64,000 nt of DNA. It comes from Octodonta nipae (Eukaryota > Arthropoda > Insecta > Coleoptera > Chrysomelidae). Every line of letters starts with the position of its first letter. The stretch's first letter is position 1. The stretch lies in NCBI GenBank assembly GCA_034190945.1, contig CM067219.1:41986031-42050030 (forward strand), written 5' to 3'. Positions 32,901 through 43,984 of the stretch are shown one piece after another. The notes below the pieces were generated by a model. The model searched no databases and was not told where the DNA came from. It saw only the letters and a program-made list of their open reading frames with translations. The position numbers and the translations under genes were made by a program.

Positions 32901-33515
32901 TTTTATAAAAAATCAAGCGTATCATGAAGCAGATAAAATTAAAAGTCTATGTGTGAAAAATAAAAGTGCATTTTTTTTATAAATTTAAAACGCTTCCTTT
33001 AAAAGATGTTTAAAAGGGTAAATATAAGAAAATGCACTCATTCCCTGCTTGTCTGAAACTGGAATATTAGAATCTTGAAGGCGCTAAGGAACTCTTAGTA
33101 TGCGAGTCCAACTCGCACTTGACCAAATTATTTATAGATAAATTATATATTACAATATATTAAGATGGATTCAGAAGTATATCCATACGTTTCTCTATAA
33201 CGTAACACAAACTATTTCAGCAATTCGGAAGAATCAAGAAAAAGGTCTGTAAATGTGAATGTAAATATCGCATAAATACATTTCCAAATTTAAATGTCAA
33301 TATATGTCAGACAAAAGTTTTGGGTTGCATAGGGTGTTTAAACTGTTTTAATTTTGATTCAATTGAAAGCGGTCGTTTTTAAGTATAAATTATAGACTCT
33401 CTGTTAGGTTACATAGATGTAAGAATATTTATAATTACATTTCCTATGATTTTTTTCTTCTTTAATTGTGCATTATTAATTATGAAGACATAAATGACTC
33501 AGTTATTGAAATACC
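32901..33515. other. Intronic AT-rich stretch
   Basis: No feature recognised. Confidence 0.4.
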
Positions 33516-33959
33516 CAGGCCGCGCCTGACTTAGGGGAGGGCATCCGGTGCTACAGCCCCGGGGCATCCACAGTAGAAGGGCCCCCACAACCAAGACTGA
33601 AAAAACAAATATCAAATTCCGACGAATAAACAACTTTTCTTTAAAACCGAGTAAAATACGTCTATTAAGCCAAGCAATGGACTACTCTAGCATATCTAAG
33701 CAATTTTCAAAATCATTTTACCTAAAGTCTTATTAACCAATTTATTTGATGTTTTTGCACTTAAACTTTTTGTTTTTTTAAATGCTTTATAAATTTGCCT
33801 AAACTTTATTTATTTTGACATATTTTATATAGGTACAGGTATGTAAAAATCCATTTATATGATGTTTTATTAAAAATAATAAATGTGAAATAAAAAAAAT
33901 GACTACCAATTTTGAGCTTTTTAATTAGGACCCCACCAGTTTGGTGCCCAAAGGCCCTG
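33516..33959. mobile_element. Possible hAT-type non-autonomous element
   Basis: The ends resemble hAT termini: CAGGCCGCGCCTGACTTAGG with GGGGAGGGCATCC at the left, and TTTGGTGCCCAAAGGCCCTG at the right. GC-rich ends enclose an AT-rich, non-coding body. No 8-bp target duplication is visible, so this is tentative. Confidence 0.35.
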
Positions 33960-34058
33960 TATCGAGGCATATTGTTACTTAAAACAATCCGTAGATTTCA
34001 TGATGCTCCATGAAGCTAAACTTCTATTCTGAAGATTTTCGTGGTCTTATCTTCATAT

Positions 34059-34410
34059 TGTAATGTTTTTATTTCACACTCGGGTTCAGTTCTTGGATTT
34101 ATTTAAAAATCAGTCCAACTTACTCAAATTTATTTTCACTACTTTAACACAATATATATTCACCGAACTATTTACAATTTATCTCTAATTAAATATACGG
34201 CTGTCGAATACTGAATTAATCCCATAGCCAGCTGTCCGTATTTATATATTTCTCTCAGAATTCTCTTCAAGGGAATTCCCAGTAACGGCAGCGGTCGGCC
34301 TCGGGTCGATAGACAAACAATATTTCGGCTTCCCAGAAATCGGAGGAATGTTGCTTCCACGAATTGGATGATGGCCGATTGCTCCAGCTATCGGATGAAT
34401 TCTCGTAAAA
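34059..34410 (-). repeat. Solo LTR of the macrodomain gypsy family, copy 2
   Basis: It begins TGTAATGTTTTTATTTCACA and continues with CTCGGGTTCAGTTCTTGGAT, CAGTAACGGCAGCGGTCGG and ACGAATTGGATGATGGCCGA, ending TCTCGTAAAA (TGT...ACA ends, last position changed). It is flanked by ATAT on both sides (34055-34058 and 34411-34414). A deletion of about 60 bp relative to the full LTR lies near 34260. Confidence 0.88.
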
Positions 34411-34559
34411 ATATAATTTGTCCCCGTATCAAACTTACTCGGTAAAAATTCTCTCTCAAGACATTCGAATACATGAAAGAACCACTTTAAAAACAAATGT
34501 GTACCATTATTTCTACTGCATTTAGACACTCGCAATATAATAAAACAAAAATCAATAAA

Positions 34560-35446
34560 ATATCCGAAAGATTGTTGAGGATCACTTTGATTATGTTGTC
34601 TGTGTATAAGGGATTTTCCTCATCAGTTTTTTCCTGCAACGCATAAGAGTTGCCATGATACCGGTATCTTTACAAAGGGTGTGCCCATTTCTCCATTATT
34701 TAACAACATGCAGACACTGTCTTTGATTTTCCTTTTTTTTTGTTGTGCTCTTCTTTAAGTAACATTTTTGTCTGATCTCAGTCCATTTGTGTATACCATT
34801 ATCCGTGAGTACATGGTTTGCCATCTTGATCTGTCTATATGTCTTCTTGAGACGTTCTATTGGTGCTCTTTTGTTCCAATTTGGAGAGATCTTGAAGTTT
34901 CACCGGTATATGTTTTTCCGCAGGCACAAAGTACACTATACACACAATTTTTGGAACTTTGTGGTTTTGCGGTTTTAGTTTTGTCAAATTTGATCTTAAT
35001 GTATTATTTGTTTTAAAAATAGTTTTTACTTGGTATTTATCGCCAATAGGTTTAATTTGTTCGGATAGACCGGAAACATAGGGAATAACGTTTATAATTG
35101 TAGAGTTAATATCAGTTTGTGCGTTGTTATTTAAATGGAAGTATTGTGTGTTGTTTGTTGGTTTCTTTATTCTTTCTCGATTTGGTAAATTGTTTTGTTT
35201 AAGAAATTTCTTGGGCTCTTTCTCAAAAATGTCATATAAGGATTTAATGACTCCTTTTTTGCGTTTAAGGAATGATTTGAATAAAAATTCAAGTAGCTAT
35301 TATTATGTGTTGGTATTCTATAAATGCTTGTGGTAAACTTGATGTTTGATTGCTCAACCAAGACATCCAAAAATGGAAGTTTATTTCCATTCTCTGGTTC
35401 AATAGTAAATTTAATTTTTAAATATTCTGCAATAGTGAGTTTATCT
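34560..35446 (-). pseudogene. Penelope-like element, family III: RT thumb and GIY-YIG region (broken)
   Basis: In minus sense the sequence reads TIAEYLKIKFTIEPENG, then KLPFLDVLVEQSN, then SIYRIPTHNNSYLNFYSNHS and KKGVIKSLYDIF (RT thumb). It continues to NVIPYVSGLSEQIKPI, then the GIY-YIG start NCVYSVLCACGKTYTGETSR and LQIGTKEHQ. A stop follows, then KRKIKDSVCMLLNNGEMGTP (C-terminal tail). A second copy of this tail is at 60857-61078. The RT palm lies beyond the foldback insertion at 35447 or is missing. Not functional. Confidence 0.8.
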
Positions 35447-38400
35447 AGGTCAGTAAAGTTAGCACCGCCATTTTACAGAAACTCAAATTAAAACATATGG
35501 GAATTACGAGCTATTTAGGAGCTCTGGATTTTTACCTAAATTGATTTTTGAGCTGAATATTTACTATGGAAAAAGTGCAAAAAACTATTGGCGGTGCTAA
35601 CTTTACGTAAAGTTAGCACCGCCATCTCAGAAAAACAAACAAAAATTATCTACGATTTACGAGCTCTTTCCTGGTGTAATGCACATAAACATCTAAAAAT
35701 GTCTAAGGGGTGAAAACAACACCCCAAGTATGCAGTTTTTTCGAATTTTATGATTATTAAATTTTGAAAAATACCAGCATGATCTACGATTTACGAGCTT
35801 TCCAACGGTATATTACACGACAGCATTCAAATTACTGGAAGGGGTGCAAACCACCCCCAAATTATGCAGTTTTTTCAAATTTTATGATTTATAAATTTTC
35901 AAAAATACCCACATGATCTACGATTTACGAGCTTTCCAACGGTATATTACACGACTGCATTCAAATTACTGGAAGGGGTGCAAACCACCCTCCAATTATG
36001 CAGTTTTTTCAAATTTTATGATTTATAAATTTTAAAAAATACCAGCATGATCTACGATTTACGAGCTTTCCAACGGTATATTACACGACAACATTCAAGT
36101 TACTGGAAGGGATGCAAACCACCCCCCAATTATGCAGTTTTTTCAAATTTTATGATTTATAAATTTTGAAAAATACCAGCATGATCTACGATTTACGAGC
36201 TTTCCAACGGTATATTACACGACAAAATTCAAGTTACTGGAAGGGGTGCAAACCACCCCCTAATTATGCAGTTTTTTTGAAATTTTATGATTTATAAATT
36301 TTAAAAAATACCAGGATGATCTACGATTTACGAGCTTTCCAACGGTATGTTACACGACAACATTCAAATTACTGAACAAAATCACATAATATAGACAAAC
36401 TGGGAAATTAAGGGGGTTGTTTGCACCCTTTACAAAAATTTGAATGTAGTATTTTAAAGCTCGTAAATCGTAGATCATGCTGATATTTTTCAAAATTTAT
36501 AAATCATAAAATTTGAAAAAACTGTATAATTGGGAGGAGGGGCGGCTTGCATCCTTTCCAAAATCTTGAATACAAACGTATAATATCCCGTTGAAAAGCT
36601 CGTAAATCGTAGCTGAGGCCGGCAGTTTTTGAAATGAAAAAAATACATAATTTGGAATAACTGGTAAATTTAGAGCGTTGTTTGAACCTCTCCCAGTAAT
36701 TTGAATGTGGTCGTGTAACATACCTCTGGAAAGCTCGTAAATCGTAGATTATGCTGGTATTTTTTTAAATTTATAAATCATAAAATTTGAAAAAACTGCA
36801 TAATTGGAGGGTGGTTTGCACACCTTCCAGTAATTTGAATGTAGTCGTGTAATATACCGTTGGAAAGCTCGTAAATCGTAGATCACGCTAGTATTTTTCA
36901 AAATTTATAAATCACAAAATTTGAAAAAAAACTGCATAATTGGGGGGGGTTTGCACCCCTTCCAGTAATTTGAATGTTGTCATGTAATATACCGTTGGAA
37001 AGCTCGTAAATCGTAGATTTGCACCCCTTCCAGTAATTTGAATGTAGTCGTGTAATATACCGTTGGAAAGCTCGTAAATCGTAGATCATGCTGGTATTTT
37101 TGAAAATTTATAAATAATAAAATTTGAAAAAACTGCATAATTTGGGGGTGGTTTGCACCCCTTCCAGTAATTTGAATGTTGTTGTGTAATATACCGTTGG
37201 AAAGCTCGTAAATCGTAGATCATGCTGGTATTTTTCAAAATTTAATAATCATAAAATTTGAAAAAACTGCATAATTGGGGGGTGGTTTGCATCCCTTCCA
37301 GTAATTTGAATGTTGTTGTGTAACATACCGTTGGAAAGCTCGTAAATCGTAGATCATGCTGGTATTTTTTAAAATTTATAAATCATAAAATTTGAAAAAA
37401 CTGCATAATTGGAGGGTGGTTTGCACCCCTCCAGTAATTTGAATGTAGTCGTGTAATATACCGTTGGAAAGCTCGTAAATCGTAGATCATGCTGGTATTT
37501 TTGAAAATTTATAAATCATAAAATTTGAAAAAACTGCGTAATTGGGGGTGGTTTGCATCCCTTCCAGTAACTTGAATGTTGTCGTGTAATATACCGTTGG
37601 AAAGCTCATAAATCGTAGATCATGCTGGTATTTTTTTAAATTTATAAATCATAAAATTTGAAAAAACTGCATAATTGGAGGGTGGTTTGCATCCCTTCCA
37701 GTAACTTGAATGTTGTCGTGTAATATACCGTTGGAAAGCTCGTAAATCGTAGATCATGCTGGTATTTTTTAAAATTTATAAATCATAAAATTTGAAAAAA
37801 CTGCATAATTGGAGGGTGGTTTGCACCCCTTCCAGTAATTTGAATGCAGTCGTGTAATATACCGTTGGAAAGCTCGTAAATCGTAGATCATGCTGGTATT
37901 TTTGAAAATTTATAAATCATAAAATTTGAAAAAACTGCATAATTGGGGGGTGGTTTGCATCCCTTCCAGTAACTTGAATGATGTCGTGTAATATACCGTT
38001 GGAAAGCTCGTAAATCGTAGATCATGCTGGTATTTTTTTAAATTTATAAATCATAAAATTTGAAAAAACTGAATAATTGGAGGGTGGTTTACACCCCTTC
38101 CAGTAATTTGAATGCAGTCGTGTAATATACCGTTGGAAAGCTCGTAAATCGTAGATCATGCTGGTATTTTTCAAAATGTAATAATCATAAAATTCGAAAA
38201 AACTGCAACTTGGGGGGTTGTTTTCACCCTTTAGACATTTTTAGATGTTTATGTGCATTACACCAGGAAAGAGCTCGTAAATCGTAGATAATTTTAATAG
38301 ATTTTAAATTTAAAATTAAAATTCAATATTTTTTCGGGGGTGGTTTTTACCCCTTAGACAAATTTAGGGGTTGACGTTCAATACGTCAATTAAAAGCTCG

Positions 38401-38627
38401 TAAATAGCTCCTAATTTGAGACGCCTCACAAAATTTTTTTGTTTGTTTTTCTGAGACTTTACTTTACGTAAAGTTAGCACCGCCAATAGTTTTTTGCACT
38501 TTTTTCATAGTAAATATTCAGCTCAAAAATCAATTTAGGTAAAAATCAAGAGCTCCTAAATAGCTCGTAATTCCCATATGTTTTAATTCGAGTTTCTGTA
38601 AAATGGCGGTGCTAACTTTACTGACCT
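35447..38627. mobile_element. Foldback (MULE/FB-like) element with inverted 134-bp satellite arrays
   Basis: 3181 bp flanked by identical 9-bp duplications AGTTTATCT (35438-35446 and 38628-38636). The ends AGGTCAGTAAAGTTAGCACC and their exact inverse extend as near-identical inverted repeats for about 170 bp. The interior is almost all a roughly 134-bp unit (GATCTACGATTTACGAGCTT, TCCAACGGTATATTACACGA, GCAGTTTTTTCAAATTTTAT). About six units are in plus orientation (35650-36365) and about fifteen in minus orientation (36420-38290). No transposase is present. Long TIRs with tandem repeats and 9-bp duplications fit Foldback or Mutator-like elements. Confidence 0.92.
35589..35622. repeat. Perfect 34-bp palindrome inside the foldback terminus
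   Basis: GGCGGTGCTAACTTTAC followed by its exact complement GTAAAGTTAGCACCGCC: two facing copies of the element's terminal sequence. The mirrored place near 38463-38486 keeps only part of it. Confidence 0.95.
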
Positions 38628-38636
38628 AGTTTATCT

Positions 38637-39779
38637 AGCTTACAATGGGTCGTAAAGGAATTCCAGTTTTGTATATCTTAGAAATTACTCCAGACTTAGA
38701 GTTGAAACGTCTCCAAACACAAATAAGTATCACACAATATACAAAACACTTATTTATATACAGGAATACTGGTGGATCATAATGTAGAGATCCCTTATTC
38801 TCAGAATATCTATGAGAAAAAATTCTGTAATCCTGGCAAATTTACGAAGCAAAATAAAAATCAGTGCAATGATAACGATAAAAATACTAATCGTTTTGTC
38901 TAAACCGAAACAAATATCTACACATAAAAATTATGTTGTGAGTCTCATGCCACAGATTTTATACCAAGCAGATATATTCAGACAAAATCTTATAATGTAA
39001 CACATTATTCTTCCTCACGAAAGCCCCTTGATCTACTCATTCTGTCAACAATCAAGTTTCCTTGAATAATGTATTCTTAGGATTTATAAAAAATTCCCTA
39101 ATTGTTTGCATTTTCAAACTACATCCCTCCTACCACAGAAACTCGCTCAACAAATTTTAGAGATTGCTTTATCACCAGTTTTCATCCTAGATAGAAAGAA
39201 AGTCTTTTCTACCCTACAATTATTCTTCTTCTAATAGTGAATTCTTCACTTAATAAATTGTTACTGTTAACTCTGGCAAATGTGCCTCTATCTTCTACCA
39301 CTCGTATAACTTCTTTATAAGTTAAGCTTGTCCAATGTCACTCATGATACATTTGCACTCTATTTTACCTTATAGATCCAACTATGACAGATATATAATA
39401 TTTTTCAGTTCTCAATATGTGGCCTAGGTTGGGTTTTGCGCTTCTTCATTTTGTCTAGGATTTCTCTCCCCTTCTTCAATATTTGTACAATTATTCTATT
39501 CGTTAAAAGAACGGCACATGGGATTTTAAGATTCATCGGTAGGTCCAGATTTTAAAATCCTCCTTTGCTGGCAGTGGTGTACCCTGGTCGTCCCGATTCG
39601 ACATATATTCACGGCTTGGAGGCAGTCGAACCTTTAGACCATGGGTTTCGTTGAATATGAACTCATTTTAATAATTTCGTACAGACAGTGAGTATAAATT
39701 TTGGTGCTTGTCTTTCTTTGGAGACTGTATAGAAGACTCTATTCGATTGTTGGAATCTGTGTTGTCACCCTATCTCTGA
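38637..39779. other. Receptor intron 3 stretch
   Basis: Immediately right of the foldback the sequence should be the continuation of PLE III, but RT motifs were not readable. The rest shows no recognised feature. Confidence 0.4.
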
Positions 39780-40416
39780 TAGTTGGTACGTACTTGTGAG
39801 TTTATGGATTCACATGGTATTTATTGCATTTCGGCTGCACAACCATCAGATGTAACAAGAGCCAAGGCAAATGGTAGATGTAACGCTGCTCGTTAACCAA
39901 GATCTTGTTGCCACCATCCCGTCTGATCGTGGGTAGTGTTCGAAAAAGAATTCCAAAGTCACCTCAAATCTGCTGAACGGCTGCACCAAAACTGTTACTA
40001 CAGTGGTCGCCTCTTGTTTGCGATTGGAAAACACTTCAAGTCATCTACTGAAGTAATTACTGACAATGAAAATGTACCTGTTGCCCTTCTCAGACACTGA
40101 GAATGGTCTGGCTAATCAATTGCTTCATTCCCTTCTATTTGATATTTAGCCTCTTATTGTCTGCCACATTTATAGCAGCCGACGTTAACATCTTGGTAGT
40201 ATCCTTGTCGCACCCTATCAGAAATTCCATTGTGAATCTCCTTCAGGATAACAGCTACATTTGGAGCAATCAGCTGGGATGTTATTCCTTCATCAGTTCT
40301 TTCCCAAGGTCTCTTTAAATTCATTTAATTGTTATTTTCAGAATGATCTACTGGTTATTTATTTCTTCGCATCAAGGTCTGGCTAACTCTTATTCTCTAG
40401 TGATAGAATCAGTTCG
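39780..40416 (-). pseudogene. Gypsy integrase relic
   Basis: In minus sense the fragment YPRSDGMVATRSWLTSSV resembles the integrase SDGMVERxNRT block, with further short blocks that fit an integrase N-terminus near 40170-40320. Strongly eroded. It directly adjoins the 3' LTR of the macrodomain gypsy element, which inserted at its edge. Confidence 0.5.
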
Positions 40417-40420
40417 ATAT

Positions 40421-40846
40421 TGTAATGTTTTTATTTTCACACTCGGGTTCAGTTCTTGAATTTATTTAAAAACATAGTCCAACTCACTCTAATTTATTTC
40501 CACTACTTTAACACAATTTATATTCACAGAAACTACTAAATTTATATTCACAGAAACTACTATTTACATTTTATCTTAACTATTCGATACGACCGTCGAA
40601 AACTGAATGCCTCCTATCGCCAGCTGTTTCTTATTTATATATTTATCTTGGAATTGTCTGGTACGTCCACGAACCATCGGGAAACTCTTTCATGTTCTGA
40701 AAGCTTTAAGGGAATTCCCAGTAACGGCAGCGGTCCGCCTGTTGAGAGACAAACATTTCGGGTTCCCAGAATTTATCGGAATAATGTCCCTTCCACGAAT
40801 TGGTTGATGGCCGATTGCACCAGCTGTCGGATGAATTCTCGTAACA
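40421..40846 (-). repeat. 3' LTR of macrodomain gypsy element
   Basis: 426 bp, in plus reading TGTAATG...GTAACA, i.e. TG...CA ends in minus sense as well. It shares nearly all sequence with 46259-46634; differences include a 24-bp tandem duplication near 40527-40560 (ATTTATATTCACAGAAACTA). Preceded in minus sense by the polypurine tract. The left flank is ATAT. Confidence 0.93.
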
Positions 40847-40860
40847 TTGCCCCCTCCTTA
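40847..40860 (-). promoter_or_regulatory. Polypurine tract for plus-strand priming
   Basis: In minus sense TAAGGAGGGGGCAA directly abuts the 3' LTR, the standard position and composition of an LTR-retrotransposon PPT. Confidence 0.88.
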
Positions 40861-40861
40861 A

Positions 40862-41461
40862 GACCATTTCGTCCCGGAATGTCCTAGAATCCTTCCTGGT
40901 GTGACGATATTTGCAGGACTCTCTATTTCGACATCGGGAAGTTTGGTGGAAGTAACAGTCAACGGTCTTCGAATCTGGGCTGCGAATATTGAGACAGCAT
41001 ACCAGGATGTCGATGCCACTGAATCGAAAGATTGTTTCCATCATACTTCTCACCACCCTCCAAATTCAGTCCATCCAACCCGCAGGCTATCTTTGGGACC
41101 GCCAATTTCATCACATTCCTCAATTCCACCAGAGTCTTCCAAAGATCGCTGTATGTTGGCTGTCCTGCGAGAATGTTTTCGTTATCAAATAAAAGATGTC
41201 TCTGGTACCCACTGGTTGTTTATATTCGAGATGAAGGACCTTCCCTACCACTGGATCTAGTTCCCGTAGCTTCTGGAACTGGCCGTACTTCTTGGCAAAC
41301 ACCTTGGCTATTCCTCTGGACATCCGGAGATCTCGAGCTACACAATGAGCCAGGGCATATTCTATGGGCACCTCAAACAGGTCTCGGGGTTCCTCTGTGG
41401 TCACGTCGTGCTGCACTTTCTGCCCATTAGAGTACAGTGCCATAAACTGTTCGAAGGTCAT
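40862..41461 (-). pseudogene. Retrotransposon ORF3: TARG1/OARD1-like macrodomain plus CCCH zinc finger
   Basis: From the ATG at 41461 the protein starts MTFEQFMALYSNGQ, then DLFEVP, then YALAHCVARDLRMSRGIAKV, FAKKYG and DIFYLITKT. After one frame change near 41190 it continues PTYSDLWKTLVELRN, KLAVPKIACGLDGLN, and after a compensating change near 41065 it ends the fold with VVRSMMETIF and GIDILVCCL. This is the order of a TARG1 (OARD1) macrodomain, a de-ADP-ribosylating enzyme; the lysine of LITK and aspartate of GLD that TARG1 uses for catalysis are kept. Downstream, C-x7-C-x5-C-x3-H (40957-40901) forms a CCCH finger, a usual RNA-binding motif. The ORF lies between integrase and polypurine tract, so it belongs to the element. 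Two frameshifts make this copy inactive. Confidence 0.85.
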
Positions 41462-42491
41462 TTCGTCATCGGGTGGTTGGATGCTGCGGACTTGGGCTTG
41501 GTCATCTTCGCCGTCATGACTTCCGGCATAAGAAACTCTAACCTGTTAAAATGTACGACCTTTGGTTTTCCCCGAGGTAGCTTCTTTATTCTGTAGACAA
41601 TATCGTTGATTTTCTTCACAATTTGATACGGCCCCTCCGAAGATCTCTGTAGTTTGGGTGAATATCCACGACGACGTTGCGGGTTATACAACCAAACAAC
41701 ATCATCAACTTGGAATTCTCCACCCTCGGCTTTGATGTCGTAGGCTTCTTTCATTCGGGCACTGGCATTCTCGATGTTTATCCGGACTCGTTCATGGATG
41801 TCGTTCATCTTTTGACGTAGCTAGCTGACATAGTCTTCACCTGCGATCTCTTCTCCTGGGGGACATCCAAACTTCAAATCGCATGGTAGCCTTAATTCTC
41901 GTCCCATGATAATACTGGCTGGGGTCTGACCCGTGGACTCGTGCACAGACGAACGATATGCCATTAGAAACAAGTGCAGAGACTGGTCCCAGTCTCTTTG
42001 GTGGTCAGAGACTACCTTTGACAAATGGCGGTTAATGGTGCTATTCATCCGTTCTACCATTCCATCGGATTGCGGGTGTAATGACGTCGTCCGTGTTTTA
42101 TTGATCTTCAAGAGTTTGCAGACGTCTTGGAAAAGAGTAGACTCGAAGTTTCTATCTTGGTCTGAGTGCAACTCCAAGGGAACATCAAAACGACTGATCC
42201 ATTCCTTGACAAGGACATCAGCAACTGTCAAGGCTTCTGTTTCGGCAAGACATACGCTTCGGCCCATTTACTAAAATAGTCCATCACCACCACAATGTAC
42301 TTGTTTCCAGAGTCGGATTCAGGAAATGGACCGGCAACATCAATGGCTATTCTTTCGAAGCCCACGTTATATTGCTTCATGGGAGCTTTTGGACGCTTCT
42401 GAGGCCCATTACTTGCTGCACAAACAGTACATTTCCGGCACCAGTCCTTGACATCCAATTGGCAGTTTACCCAATAGAAGCATTCTCTCAA
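41458..42491 (-). pseudogene. Macrodomain gypsy integrase
   Basis: Starting upstream, the zinc region ends with CRKCTVCAASNG (42420-42440). The catalytic core has IAIDVAGPFPES (first Asp), DYFSKWAEAYVLP, LHSDQDRNFES (second Asp) and LHPQSDGMVERMNSTINRHL (catalytic Glu). The C-terminal part shows VWLYNPQRRRGYSPKL and a GPY-type module (SEGPYQIVKKINDIVYRI). There is a frameshift near 42240-42250 and a TAG stop at 41821-41823; otherwise the frame is open for 340 codons. The stop codon at 41458-41460 overlaps the ATG of the next ORF as ATGA. Confidence 0.93.
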
Positions 42492-42885
42492 CTTCCCCAG
42501 GGTTTTCGTTACTCCCAGATGTCCTCCAGTTGTACCATCATGTAGTTCTCGTAAAACCTCTGGTCTATTATTTCTGGGAACTACAATCTGTTTTCTGTCG
42601 TTTCCCTCTTCTGGAGTTTCCAGGACGCGCTTGAGAAGTCCATTTTCCAGGACGAGGGACTTCCACTGAGCCCAGGACGACTTTATGGTTGGTGAGTATC
42701 GGGAAATCTCCTGCCACGTAGTTTGCGGCTTCTTCCTTCCACCGGATAACTTTCAAATCTGGATCTAATTTCTGGTCTTTTTGGATCTCCGCAGATTGCC
42801 AATGGTCATCGATGGCGGTAGTTCTGCAGAGAACAGCCCCTTTTTCTTCTGCTCGCTGACAATGTTTGCAATCATCAGGGCATGG
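42492..42885 (-). pseudogene. Macrodomain gypsy: RNase H to integrase linker
   Basis: Frame-broken stretch between RNase H and integrase, with short blocks such as EAANYVAGDFPIL and, near 42490-42540, the integrase zinc-region start (ELHDGTTGGHLG-like). The position within the colinear polyprotein supports the call. Confidence 0.6.
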
Positions 42886-43335
42886 TCACCTCGATAGGGC
42901 ATCAGCATTCTTATGGCTTGTTCCTGCGCGATGTTCAGTTTCGAAGTCGAATTCTTGCAACCACTCAATCCACCTAGCCACTTTTCCTTCGGGGTTTTTA
43001 AACTGCAGGAGCCACTTCAGTGCTGTATGATCAGTCCTCAGGAGGAATCTTTTACCATAGAGGTACTTGTAGAAGTGTTCTACCCACTTTACTACAGCCA
43101 AGAGTTTCCTGCGAGTAACGCAGTAATTCCGTTCCGACTTGCTCAAGGTCTTGCTGAAATAGCCGATGACTTTCTCCTGACCGTCTTGGATCTGCGAAAG
43201 CACCGCACCAATTCCGACATTGCTTGCGTCGGTATCCAAAACGAAGTTCCCATCTGGCAAAGGATAACTTAAGACGGGGCACTCGTCAATGCTCTTTTCA
43301 GTGTCTAGAATGATCGTTCGCATTCCTCGTCCCAC
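42886..43335 (-). pseudogene. Macrodomain gypsy RNase H
   Basis: 149 codons: LPDGNFVLDTDASNVGIGAV (first catalytic Asp), VIGYFSKTLSKSERNYCVTR, LLAVVKWVEHFYKYLYGKRF, LLRTDHTALKWLLQFKNPEG and RWIEWLQEFDFETEHRAGTS, ending NADALSR. This is a textbook Ty3/gypsy RNase H with no internal stop. It overlaps the RT frame (43305-43760) by a frameshift near 43320. Confidence 0.93.
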
Positions 43336-43984
43336 TGGTACTGCACCTTTCCCTCTGTGAGTCTAGTAAGCGGCTTGGCGATGTTGGCAAATCCGGCGAC
43401 GTACCGACGATAGTACGTGCATAACCCCAGGGAAATTCTTAACTGGTGGATATCTTTAGGTATCGGCCATTCCTGGACGGCTTTGATTTTCTGTTTGTCA
43501 ACAGCTACTCCCTGTGCGGAAACTACATGTCCAAGATATTGCACCTCTTCTTGGAACAGCTGACACTTCTTCGGGCTTAACTTTAGTCCGGAACTTCGAA
43601 GTCGCCGAAATATCTCCTCCAGGTTCCTCACGTGGTCTTCAAAAGATTTTCCAACCACGATAATGTCGTCAAGATACACCAGGCACGTTTTCCATGAAAG
43701 CCCTTTTAACACTGTTTCCATCAATCTTTTAAACGTTTGCTGGAGCATTACACAGTCCAAATGGCATCACCGTGAATTGATAAAGTCCTGAGCCGATGGT
43801 AAAAGCAGTCTTTTCTTGGTCTTCTTTAGCAAGTTCCACCTGCCAATAACCGCTCTTCAAGTCCAGGGTGGAAAACATCTTCGATCCAGCCAACGTATCT
43901 AGGGTATCGTCTATTCTTCGTAAGGGGATTGCTATCTTTCTTTGTAGCGTGGTTTAATTGCCGATAGTCCACGCAAAATCGAGT
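43305..43984 (-). pseudogene. Macrodomain gypsy reverse transcriptase
   Basis: Blocks in order: RFCVDYRQLN (near 43950-43980, after a TAG stop directly following FVKKKDG), a GxxxFSTLDLKSGYWQ-like segment (43860), then QTFKRLMETVLKGL, CLVYLDDIIVVGKSFEDH (catalytic YLDD), LKLSPKKCQLFQEEVQYLGH and SLGLCTYYRRYVAGFANIAK. It has the usual Ty3/gypsy spacing to RNase H. A frameshift near 43740 separates the first blocks from the rest. Confidence 0.92.

Noticed and set aside
33516..33959. Firm hAT MITE call
   Set aside because: The 8-bp flanks do not match, so it is kept only as a low-confidence feature.
36497..37089. Short open frames inside the foldback element
   Set aside because: They recur because the 134-bp unit recurs; they start and stop at random and have no domain.
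35650..38290. CRISPR-like array of regular repeats
   Set aside because: Units are about 134 bp, contiguous without unique spacers, AT-rich and inverted midway; the host is an animal.
40901..41430. Plus-strand ORFs opposite the macrodomain
   Set aside because: They are antisense shadows of the minus-strand ORF3; no domain is seen.
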